A stretch of DNA of 64,000 nucleotides from Setomelanomma holmii (taxonomy: Eukaryota > Ascomycota > Dothideomycetes > Pleosporales > Phaeosphaeriaceae). The DNA lies in assembly GCA_010015745.1 (NCBI GenBank), contig ML978295.1, positions 1 through 64,000 on the forward strand. The letters run 5' to 3'. The position numbers were made by a program, and so were the translations under genes. The notes beneath the pieces are model-generated. The model worked only from the letters and a program-made list of their open reading frames with translations. It was not told the DNA's origin and made no database searches. Below, piece after piece: positions 45,455 through 55,749 of the stretch (position 1 is the stretch's first letter; each line of letters begins with the position of its first letter).

Positions 45455-45716
45455 GATGCGAAACTCGGTTGATAGAAGAACTGTGAAGCGCAAGGTTGTA
45501 GTACTTCGCTGACAGCTGAGGAGACCACGGCGGGCCCTTTGTGCGGGGCTTGCTTACATGGCGCTAAACCCAAAAAACTGGACACATCATGCGACAGTGG
45601 GTTGTTACGCGCACATGCTTTCTTACTATTATTCGAACTCTCTGGAACTACCCGAGAGTATGAAGTAACGTATGATGAATCAGAAAGATACTATGCGATC
45701 TATGTTACTGAACTTG

Positions 45717-46559
45717 CTACCTTCTTCTATCATGCTTCAAGGATGCAAGCGCTCGAGCATGAACCCACGCATTGCGCTCGCCGTTCGGCACGTCCTCCAA
45801 AGCATCCCAATCGAGCTCCTGGCAGACGTGTCGCATCTTTCGAATCATTGCATACACGAATTCAATCTTCTTATGATTCTCCACAAGACGAGCGATCACA
45901 TCCTCGCTAGTAGGACGATATTTCCCGTCCGTCGTACATTCCACGAGGTACTCGTGCTTATTCATGAACCAGTACCCCTCGTCAAAACCGAACTTCTTAA
46001 CGCTGAAGTCAGCGACGACTTCTTCACCGTCTTTAGTCGTGATGCAGAAGATAGAATGCCACGGCTGTACCAGCTCGATCTGGTCGTAGTGCAGCCTGAA
46101 TTGAGGACACGCATGTACAATGACCCAGTCGACACGAGCACCTGTAGGCTTAAGCACCTCAGTTAGCAGATCCAGAACTGCTTCGACACTGATATCGCAC
46201 ATATCCAGCCTCAGAACCGCGCTTTGATGTCGAGCAGGGGTCACTGGGGGAAAGCCCGTCACAGCTTTGACGCGATCTCCTCGATTTATCCCTGGGTAGT
46301 TTCGCATGGTTTATACTGCCAATCCGGCATCTGGTGACTCGGCGGGCGCCAAACGTGTTGTGATACTGCTAATGGGCGCAACCTGCGAGTCCTCCAGTCC
46401 TCCACGAAAAACTTCTCGAAATGGCACGACCAGTGGCTTGATACGTTCGGCATCGCTTCGCGCTGAATTCTGCCCGACACTTGCGTTATTGACAGTGATA
46501 GCCTCATTTCGATCTGCAAGCGGCGAACGGGTTGCCATCATTGCCTGGACTTGGTCCAT
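45717..46559 (-). CDS. Uncharacterised gene with in-frame stop or short intron
   Basis: Two minus-strand blocks share one frame. The upstream block runs from ATG 46559, MDQVQAMMATRSPLADRNEA, to a TAA at 46311-46313. The downstream block, from 46307, reads MRNYPGINRGDRVKAVTG and ends at 45717. It contains VLRLDMCDISVEAVLDLL and WVIVHACPQFRLHYDQIEL, which look conserved. The TAA may be inside an intron: a GTATCA donor in the upstream block and several AG acceptors close in phase, but none is decisive. Otherwise it is a nonsense lesion. No domain is recognised. Confidence 0.45.
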
Positions 46560-48092
46560 CGCTGGATTTGGGTATATAATTGAGAACTGTAACGAAAGGG
46601 GTTGTCGAAGGAAGGGTTGGGTAAGGTAGGAACGAAGACTCTCTGACTGTGCGAAAAAGCCGATGAAACCCAAGAGGACCTCTTTGAAGTCTCCGATCCA
46701 ACCTTCGTGCGCTCATCATGTGTTCACACAATGTACGGTGTGAAAGACCGCGAGGTAGACCGGCCTGCTGACTATTCTGCATGTCTGAAAAAGTCGTGTC
46801 CTTGGTGAAACATTGGTACTCAACCTTGGAAATTTTACTTACAACGCGGCGACCTAGTATGGGCATGGGGAGAGGTGCAGGACTGGTCGCTGCTATGGGA
46901 TCTGGAATCAAGTCACCTTGCCCTTGCTGCCACAGACGAAAGGGAAGACTGCTCGGAAAATGGGTACAGTGTCGAGATAGCGACCCAAAGCAGTACGGCC
47001 TTTGGCAATGCATTCTTGCTTCATCGTGTGCCCAGGTGGCTTCAAAGGAACTTTTTCTGGCTGAGTACAAGCCGAGGGCACGTTTAGGAACCTCGAGAAC
47101 CTCGCGTAGGGTCAAGGAAAAGTTCTTGTCGATTTAGTGGTCAAATACTCAAACAAACATAAAGTCGTCGCAGTGAGGAAAGTCGGTGAGGCGGCTGTTG
47201 CCATGGCTAGCGATCCAAGATACCGAGGTGGAAAAGCAATATAGAAAGTCGTAGAGGAACCATGCCCTGGGTACATTTTAGTCTGTCAGCGCCCATCTTC
47301 ATCTAGATCTGTCAAGCTGAAGGTAGCTAGGAATAGTGCCAACCAAAGTGGGGAATGAGGCTAGGTGGGGGTCAAGGGACCGTTTTCTTAGCGCGCCGTT
47401 AGCGCGCCTTTTCCCGGCTTCTCCCCGCGGGCCGTCCCAACTTCTCGACCACATCTCCAGACCCTTTTGACCTTCGACCTCTGTTTTCCTATCTGTAATA
47501 TCGATCATCATCATAGTCAACGCTTCGCAATTTCATCCACACAATGCAACCTCGAACAGCCTTCACTCTTGCGCGAGATGACCCCGCATCGACGTGATCC
47601 TGCAGCGTCAGCCACACATGACACCGGTGCATGGTCGAGAATTATAATCGACGCACCAGGCCCACTCACGATGCACGTTGATATGGCGCCACGCCTCTCA
47701 AGCCCATCAGACACAGCCACGAGGCGCAGAATCGGGGCTCGTGCATGGCTGAGTCCGCTGAAAGTGCGCTTGGCTTTCGTCAAATCACGCGCGATGGACA
47801 GTGTGTAACTCCAGACCCTCGTCTACGGCTAGTCGTCATGAGGAGCACAGCGTCAGTGTGGAGACCAAGCCGGAAGACTCGGCACAGTCGGTGTGGAGAA
47901 GCAAAGTACGACCAGTAGGGAACCAATGAGAAAGGCGACATAGGACAGGAGGCCTGTGAATGCTCGCGCTTAGCGGGCGCGAGTAGGGACTCGCCGGAGA
48001 AGAAGGGTTGAAGTCTGTTTGTTTTGTAGTCTGTCTCTCCGATGGTTTGTGTTGGATGTTGTCACGTCTTGCTCAAGCTCCCAAATCCCGCA
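46560..48092. other. Intergenic region without supported genes
   Basis: About 1.5 kb. A minus-strand frame at 46504-47115 is open for 203 codons, but has no domain, overlaps the gene at 46559 and has no ATG with good context. A plus-strand frame at 47467-47808 is equally featureless. Confidence 0.4.
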
Positions 48093-48098
48093 TATAAA
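48093..48098 (+). promoter_or_regulatory. TATA box of the CVNH gene
   Basis: TATAAA 120 bp upstream of the ATG at 48218, followed by a C-rich leader containing several TCAC words. Confidence 0.5.
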
Positions 48099-48217
48099 GC
48101 ACGCCTCTCCCCGCCTTGTGCAGATCATCACCAACAATTCCCTCACACAGCTCACTCACGTACACTCATATCTTTCTTTGAACACCATACCTTATCCGAA
48201 TCACTCTCAACCCCATC

Positions 48218-48981
48218 ATGAGTTTCCATTACTCTGCAGAAGACATCCGCGGGTACTTACGCCCCAGTACCAAGTGCTTCCTCGCTATCAAATTGGAATC
48301 ATCTAAGACGTGTGAACATCCACTTCAGTGGTGTTTCGCCTCTTAGCTTTCCCTGTTTGAGCAGGTCGCACGTACCTTTACCCTTATAAGAGCGCGTGCT
48401 AACATTGCGTAGTATGTACACCTCTACTCTTTTCCTGCCTCGCTTTGAACGAAACGCCCTACGTGATGTTTCTTATACTAGCCAGTCTGAGTATCAAAAT
48501 CCATCCGAGAGCGCACGCTGACTTTGTACCTCCACCTTAAGTCGACGATGGCCACATTCTACGAGCCCGTCTCCAGCGTGGCGATGGCGAGTGGAATGAC
48601 TCTGAGATCGACTTAAACAACCACATCGGCAACGACAACGGTATAATATCGCTCGATGTTAACATGGCTCTGAGCTAAGTGACTTTCCAGGCAACTTCTT
48701 CTGGGATGGCGAGGGCTTTGGAAACTCAGCTCAAAACGTCTACTTCTGTAAATGCCGATATACACAGTACATGTGAAACATACACTGACTTCGTGCCTTC
48801 ACTGGCAGCCATTGAGGGCGACGGCTCGGTTCCCGTTCTTCGTGCAACTCTAATCGACGGCGACGGCAATGGACAAGAGCGTGACCTCAACTTGAGTGAG
48901 CGCATCGGCAACAACGATGGCAACTTTGAATACAGTAAGTCGATGGCAATTTACTTCCGGACGATTCACTGACTAGAAATA
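48218..48981 (+). CDS. Cyanovirin-N homology (CVNH) lectin-like protein
   Basis: Small CVNH-type protein. Exons after the first close in phase: 48542-48640, 48691-48747, 48809-48934 and 48977-48981 (introns 50, 61 and 42 bp). The reading starts MSFHYSAEDIR and continues with VDDGHILRARLQRGDGEWND, IDLNNHIGNDNGNFFWDG, FGNSAQNVYF and VPVLRATLIDGDGNG, then ERIGNNDGNFEY. These are the two pseudo-repeats of the CVNH fold, each with the WN/DxxIGNxxG signature. Fungal CVNH proteins bind mannose-type glycans; there is no signal peptide here. The first intron (about 48253-48541) does not close: one nucleotide too many lies at GGG 48251-48253. So either an extra G, a different donor or an unseen exon must be assumed. 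The gene is otherwise sound. Confidence 0.7.
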
Positions 48982-49319
48982 AGACTGAGTCATGCGAGCC
49001 CTCTACATGGCAGCTTCACCAGACCGGATCCATGCTCAATGGGGAGATCCATTGAGGGCCAACGGAGCCTATTGAGATATGCGAGGCCAATTAATGCATG
49101 GCCGTCGGTGTGTACATCCCTAAGGAGGCAAATTCAACATATTATGACTCACATCTCGCTCGATCGCATCTGCCTTGTTTGTGCCTCACTGCACCACCTC
49201 GCCATCGCGGTCATCTTTGCTGTTGTGCTTTACTCCTGACAATAGTTTCTTCAATCACGTCGAAGCTGATGCAACATAACAATTTCGTCACAGCCTTGAA
49301 CGACATCTCTGACATCTGA

Positions 49320-51620
49320 TTAACAATGGAACCAAGCCCAGCCCAGCACACACCGTGCGCGTCACAACGAACAAGGAGCAGCTTCACTGTCTCTAAGCGC
49401 GATTGTCCAGGGATGGAGTTAAATATGTTCTCGCGCACATCCCAGATGTGTCTACTTACCAGATCATCCACAACCCGAAGCTCGGGGCGTCGCTACAGGT
49501 CGCAATGGACACACAGACAGGCGAAACGGCATACTTTACCGCGGAGGTTCTGCGTTATGCATCGACCGAGAGGGCAGGTGCATCCCCATCACAAGTGAAG
49601 TGGACTGGGATACAATTCCAGCGTTTCAATTGGGTGACTCTACTTTGCAAAGCATGCGCGAGCCCATGGATCCGCAGTCTTTGGCGCTGCAGCAGTATGT
49701 TGTGGCATAGTACTGTGTACATGCTGAGAAAGTCAGGGTTCGACCCGCAATTGAGGTGTTGGGTGAAGGTTAGTATTGAGTACTACATGGCGATAGGTCT
49801 CGTGGTTCATGATAGGATCCTAAAATCTACTCTCCCCTATGGTACAATTTACCCATGCCTTATGCCAAGCTACCCCGTCACATGCCTTTCTACTACACCA
49901 CAATGTCTGTATAGACAGGGCTGATATGGACCAAATGGACATCAAGTGCCCGATACTAGCATACGAAGACCTCCTCTCAGCCATTAGAATGCTTGCAAAG
50001 TCAGGTCCATACCTTTCGAGGTATAAGGCAGATCCTGGCAAGACCTTCACTGTGCAGATATACACGGACGAGGAGGATCATGACCGACATATGACTGGAA
50101 GGAGGTCTTGCGGTAGAGCAGGACCGCGTCAGAGCCGGCAAAATGAGAACATTGGCTTTTTGAACGACACGACAGCCAAAAAAGTGAGAGGCTCAATCAC
50201 AACAGCTACAACAAAGCCAATGGGCAACGGGGAAGCTGAACGCGACCGGACTCGTGGCCGAAAAAGCACTCAGACGACACGTCAAGAAGACTTAGGGAGA
50301 TTGTCCATGCCAGGAACCGAAGAGGACAGCGATGAGATGGATCGTCATTTTGAAGATATAATTGTACCACGACATGAGGTTATTGGAGCTGGTTCACTGA
50401 GGCGATCGCATTTCATCAGTCCCTCGAAGACTCTCGTGCGTAACTACTCAGGCAAGGTCAAAGTCTTCGACACCGAACCTTCGGGAGGAAACCATCGGCA
50501 GACTCACAAAATTGAGCCGGCGGATCTAGGCGCGCTCGCGGCTCTTCGCGAGAACATTTCAACGCATTTGCTTGACCGATTGCCACTTCTTTCGGCTCTG
50601 AAATTCTTCGATCATCCGAAAGACGTCAAGTTCGCACGACTGTGTTTGCTCATTGGTACCTACAGCTGAAAAGTCATCAACAAGTGGGCATACAAGGTCT
50701 TCGCATTCCGGAAGCCGAAGAGGAGCCCGCACATGGGTCCTGCGCTGTACATGGAAGTCCAGCGTCGCGCTCCTGCCGGACGCTATGAACGGGAGAAAGT
50801 GACATGGAATGGCGACATCGTACCCAATCATATCGAACTTGAAACCTTCGCGAAGGAAGCCAGAAACCGCGCTGAGCTTTACGCTCTGATTAAGTACTAC
50901 TTTCTGCTCGCGACCGAGGCGAAGCTTTTCGGTCACGATTATGACTCCATACCGATTAACGGCACCTTCGTGGATCACTTGACGAGCATCTGCAGCCACT
51001 TGGGAGAGGAAATTTCCAACGACGAACGTTCTCCAGTGCGTTACACCGACGAGAGCAAGTCATCATCAGCATCTTCAAAAGCACTGCATCGGCCTCGAGC
51101 TCCAAGTATGAAACATGATGGACTTGCGCGCTTCAAAGAGCTCCATGCGGCAGACGATGGATGCATGTCCGACTTCGTCATCGCTGAGCACGACGACAAT
51201 TCTGTGCAAGAGCTAGGTGCGATCTCGTTCCAAATGGCGAAGTTGAAGAACACGAGCGGTAGCAAGTTTGCGAATGGTGTAGTATGGAACATGAAGTGTA
51301 AGGAGAATGACGGCCAGCCTGCAGCTGGTACCCAGCGCCATCGCGCTCCTGGTCTGATCGATCGGAACATTCCGAGGCGTGAGCTGCATTCAAGAGACTT
51401 TGGAGTAGTCGATGGCCATGAGATAGGTTCATTAATTAGGTTGAATGGAGTCTCATTTCGCGCAAAAAGATCAGGCCAGGCACAGCGTTCGGATGGGAGC
51501 CGTCGCGACCGTCGTGCACTGAAGAGCACATCTATTTCTTCGACCCTGATCGCAAATCGACGCCCACCAGATCGTAGAAATGATTCATTGAGCTTTGGTG
51601 GGATCGAAGCAGGAGCATAG
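49320..51620 (+). pseudogene. Decayed multi-part gene with several in-frame stops
   Basis: A long stretch that reads as coding in pieces. AHTVRVTTNKEQLHCL near 49340-49395 meets a TAA and goes on as SRDGVKYVLAHIPDVSTYQI. Around 49540-49560 the coding frame shifts to SEVDWDTIPAFQLGDSTLQS, ending at a TAG (about 49708-49710). The next block (49920-50669) has DIKCPILAYEDLLSAIRMLA and ends at a TGA at 50667-50669. Beyond that the same frame continues as KVINKWAYKVFAFRKPKRSP to 51620. Introns could hide one or two of these breaks, but I find no splice sites that close the TGA. I do not recognise the family; the C-terminal part is basic and Ser-rich. Confidence 0.5.
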
Positions 51621-52142
51621 GACTTTGGCTGGACGCATCGACAAGCGTGAGTGACACCGAAGTAAGCTTCCACATCTACGAGAGCAGTGAGGACTCGACG
51701 CGCTGACTATCCGGGCGAATGTGTGGTCGTATGCCGGTCATTCATCTCGTGGTTTAGAGGTCGTCGCTAGAGTCTCAAGGACGGAGGAAATCGTAATATA
51801 AGGGTCCCAATGTTAAGAATAGTCTTACAAGGAGATGGTGGTGTGCGTAGAGGCACAAAAAAAGCCATGTGCAATGCCAGGAACGACTCAGAATGACCGC
51901 TGTTTAGAACAACACAAGTTGGATGTAATTTCGACGTGTATATACGTACATGCTGTTTTCGTAAAAGTTACATTATTCTCATGATACTTCGGACGACCGA
52001 GTCAGGAGTGAATGCTCAGTTCCTGGAGCCGCTTGCCCGCTTGCTTAAACCTGCGAGTGATTTGTTGGTATACTCGTACATCCTGACCTCGTCTTCCTTA
52101 CACAGTACCCTCATATGCCCTCCTCTCGATCAGCTTTCCGAA
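51621..52142. other. Intergenic region
   Basis: About 520 bp, A/T-richer than its surroundings, with no supported gene. It should contain the promoter of the next gene. Confidence 0.35.
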
Positions 52143-53427
52143 ATGGCTATCTCTGAACCCCATATCCCGTTTGTGCCCACCAATAACCCTCCTAAGAGGA
52201 ACCGCTCGATGAACAACCTACTCGTGGAGCTCGACGAAGACACAGATCTCTTGAATCACCTTCCATACCAGCGCTGCACGTTTCAGCCTCAGGACGAAAT
52301 CCCTGGAGCTTTCGGCGACCGCTTGCTCTACGGCGACATGATGGACGAGAAGGGTGAGCTTTGGGTGTACTTCACGCATCTCGGTGGTGCGCAGAACTCC
52401 ATCAAGCAGACGGGCGTGACTAGGATGATCACATTCTACCAGAGTGCGCAACAAGCAAGCGATAGGCAGATTGATTACCAGATTAGGACTATCACGGACC
52501 AGATAGTGGTCTTTGGAGGCCTAATGCGGTAATCAATCTGCCTATCGCTTGCTTGTTGCGCACTCTACGTTCTACACGCTCGAGGCAGCGCAGAATGGAG
52601 GTGCACCGGTCCGGATACAGAAGGTCAAGGATGCAGCGCTTGCGTCGACACCGTGGAAGCAAGCGCGCGATGGCTTCCATATTCTGGTATGTTTTTTGAA
52701 TCGTGACTTTCATGGCAGTGTATTGACAACCGTAGGCGCTTGCCAAATACTACTTCATCAAGCGGGGCGTGGACGAGAAACTACATGCACCTATCTCTAC
52801 AACCACGTACAAGGACGATCTTGTGAGCGCGGCCAAGGCCTACAAGGCGGCACATCAGCGACAAGAGCTGGCGAAACAGGTGGCTGTGAAAGCGTTGCAG
52901 GAACGGCTGGCACGAACTGTGGCAACACATCTCGCGAGGCATCTCGCGCTCGAACATATGCGGCTACTTCGCAGCGAGAGAGCACCGGACCACATCGAGA
53001 GTCCACCTTCCATCGCTCGCCAACCCTCGCTGTACGCGTCAACACACGCAAACGCGCACATAATTCGCAGTCATACAACAGCCCAAGTCGGCCTCACATC
53101 GGCTACTTCCCCTCTGCTTCTCCACAGCGACCGCAGTCCTCTTCCTTAGTACGTCTAACAAGCCCAATGCGCGACACCATGGTTGACAAGTATGTCGCGC
53201 TACAGGCCGAAAAAGAAGAGCTCGATCGCCAGATCGTCGCCGCCGAGACCGAAGACTCGGAGATCATGGCCGAGCTTACTGCACTCAAAGATCAGCTTCG
53301 CGTGGTAGATCAAAGGAAGTTGTCGTTGATGGAGAAGAGGGAACGGATCACTGCCGAGAAGAAAGGCTTGCAGAGCTCGTTGGGCCCAGATGAACTGTTG
53401 CAATTTGGGTTCGAGGCCGGGAGGTAG
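52143..53427 (+). pseudogene. LP-domain family member interrupted by the MITE
   Basis: Founding copy of the family described in the summary. From ATG 52143 (MAISEPHIPFVPTNNPPKRN) the protein has DTDLLNHLPYQRCTFQPQDE, the LP-type domain. At 52440 the MITE interrupts it after TRMITFY, and the reading stops inside the element at 52530-52532. The gene resumes after 52567 with TLEAAQNGGAPVRIQKVKDA. An intron 52687-52735 joins GFHIL to ALAKYYFIKRGVDEKLHAP, and another, 53032-53081, joins QPSL to PSRPHIGYFPSA. The C-terminal half is a charged coiled coil, LQAEKEELDRQIVAAETEDS, ending at 53427. MITE plus target duplication add 136 bp, so splicing the element out is needed to keep the frame. Confidence 0.75.
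52440..52567 (+). mobile_element. hAT-like MITE, 128 bp, copy B
   Basis: Element bounded by CAGAG...CTCTA, with 39-bp perfect terminal inverted repeats at 52441-52479 and 52528-52566 and a 48-bp centre. The flanks are cattctac on the left and cgttctac on the right, a 7-of-8 match that fits the 8-bp target duplication of hAT elements. It can fold into a long hairpin. It carries no transposase, so movement would need a source element elsewhere in the genome. It lies sense to the host gene and ends its reading frame. Confidence 0.92.
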
Positions 53428-53594
53428 ATGGAGGCTAAGCGACTCAAGCGAGTATAGGCTCGGCGGTGATGAATGGGGCACAGATGGATGTGACTTTGAC
53501 ATTTCTCTGTACTGTAGTGGACATACTGGAAGTAATTTAGACATGATCAGGCACTGATCTTGGCTTCGAGTGCGCATTTGGATCGAGCTTTTCC

Positions 53595-55038
53595 CTACAA
53601 CTCTTGTGTCTTTGCAATAATCCCGTCTTGCTTCGTGCTCTCTTTCCCGACCTCACCAACGGAGCTTCCGTCGTCCACGCCAAAAATGACATCTGTACTC
53701 CCCTCGAATTTGGCAGCGATATCCTCAAGCGTGAGGCCTTTGGTTTCTACGAATGAGAAGTAGGCAATGACAAGAAATACGAAGTCCCAAGCAGTGTTGA
53801 TGAAGTAGAACTTCCAGCCGAGATCGGCCATTGCGTACGCCATAGTGAACGAGGCAAGCAGGCTACAAAGCGTAAGCATTTAGGGACACGAAGTCTCGCG
53901 AAATGGATACTTACCCAAACCCACTGTCAAACATGCGAAAGACGGCGATACCAGTCGCTCGTAATTTGAACAATAACACCTCGGTAGGGTAGAGACTAGT
54001 CATGGGCGTGATGGAGAAGGCGTAGAAACCTTGGAAAAGGAAGATGACTGCGATTGTCGCATAGATCCCAGAGGTATTCTCGGTGCCGCCGAAGCCTGTG
54101 GACGTGTCAGCAAGGATGGAAGAGGGAAAAATTGCCGCGCTATCCTGAGTGTCACCAACGCACGGAACCAATCAGTAGAACTTACGCTGATGAGGCCGCC
54201 GATCATGAGAAGTGTGATGGCCATGCCACCGACCCCGATGAACGTTTGAACCCTACGTCCCAGAATATCGAGCATAAGACTGCCGAGGATCGCGACTGCG
54301 AAGGACCAGCAGTTGATGATAACTTGGACTTGGGTCTGTGTCTGTGTCTTCGTTATACCCGCTTGAGTGAGGATCTTGCCAAGATAGTACCTGTCGTGCA
54401 ATACTCAACATCAATCGGAATGAGTTGTGGGTGCGTTATAAGCTTACGAGATGATGAAGTTGCCAAACATGCTGATCATTGGACCGAATGTGCACAAGAT
54501 CACCAGTCTTCTCCTGTTAGCCTTGTTTGAGATGATCTCCCTCAGCAACTCGCCTAGCAAGGTCGGTGCTGCTCCATTGCTGATGGCTGAACCGATGCCA
54601 ACATGATACGAGCGATAACGAACATGGCCACGTTTTGTGACGCAGCTTGTAACACTATGCCAATACTTGATACTATGACAGCGATGTAGATAGCAGGACG
54701 ACGGCCAAAGTAGTCGGGCACAGGCTGCATGAGAAATGCGCCAATGATGCCCCCATCCACATGGCGGCATTGTTGAGGCCCTCGGTCGCAGTGTTGAGAT
54801 GGAAGTACTCGGAATACGAAGGCAAGATGAGCAGGCCGTTCATGACGGATGAGTCGTAGCCCAGGGTCTAAAACTGTGTCAGTGACCTCTTCTACTCTTC
54901 TATCTCGATTACTTGGCATCATTCGAGGTGACTCACGGCAGAGTTGACGATGGTCACCGCCAAAAGTAGGGGCATGAGGATCCTGTGATCAGCAGGGATC
55001 ATTTTCGAAACATGTCTGCGCTCGAATGAACTCGCCAT
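53595..55038 (-). pseudogene. MFS sugar transporter (lactose-permease-like), broken
   Basis: Major facilitator sugar-porter gene. Exon 54937-55038 encodes MASSFERRHVSKMIPADHRI and joins through a 69-bp intron to TLGYDSSVMNGLLILPSYSE. In the next part two single-nucleotide losses break the frame. At about 54758 a run of five G replaces the six needed for WMGGIIGAFL, and at about 54598 two G replace the three needed for RIMLGIGSAISNG. Later exons read YYLGKILTQAGITKTQTQTQ (to 54186), FGGTENTSGIYATIAVIFLF (from 54095) and LLASFTMAYAMADLGWKFYF (53595-53872), the last with the sugar-porter signature VETKGLTLED. The 90-bp intron before 54095 does not close in phase. A functional protein is unlikely unless the assembly is wrong. 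Confidence 0.8.
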
Positions 55039-55749
55039 GTTGTCAGTCGCCTCGAGATCTGGGATGAAGAAAGAGGTCCAAAATCCTGAAGTGCTTGACT
55101 ATGCCGGCTGATCCCTGATCGATAGACTTATGTTTCGTGGTGAGCCGACTGAGTTGCAGAAGTTGGGTATCGCACGAAGGCGGATCTGCTGATGTTCAAA
55201 TACTTCGAAGTCTCCGCACTCCGATCAATTGTCCTTGCTGTGCTTGTCGTGCTTCAAGAACACACGGCTGGGTCTGAGCAAGATAGGGCTCTCTGCCGTC
55301 GCAAGCGCGGAACTTATCCAGATATCATCGCGTATATATTCGAGGTCTTTTAGAAATATAATTGCTCATCGACCAATCCAGTCCTCTCGCAAAGCTCAAG
55401 ACGTTCAGCACATCGGCATCAGTCCAGCAGAAGATTGCTGGGGTGGCGGACTGATGGTACTCAAAGAGGTTAGACTCGCCCGAATTCGCACGAGTGGATC
55501 CACCTGCCGGCTGCGGAGTTCCCCACCAATACCATAAAGGCTAATGCGTAAATAGTAGATTAGCGGCACGAAGAGTGGGATGGTGCACATATCGAGTAGC
55601 CCGCGTGAAGGTACAAGTCGGCCTGTGTCAGGCATTAGAACCTCATTTAGAGGAGTCAACAACACATCCAAGCTGCGACACAGCTATGTAAGTCAGTCAA
55701 AAGTTTGTATGCGGCGAAAAGACTGACATGTTAGATCCAACCTATAAGC
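55039..55749. other. Divergent region between the transporter and DUF1479 genes
   Basis: About 710 bp. The minus-strand frame at 55405-55671 includes DMCTIPLFVPLIYYLRISLY but has no start or domain. The shared promoter of two divergent genes of one pathway would be expected here. Confidence 0.4.

Noticed and set aside
46504..47115. Minus-strand frame of 203 codons
   Set aside because: No domain, low-complexity segments, and overlaps the N-terminus of the gene at 46559; part of it is read as leader.
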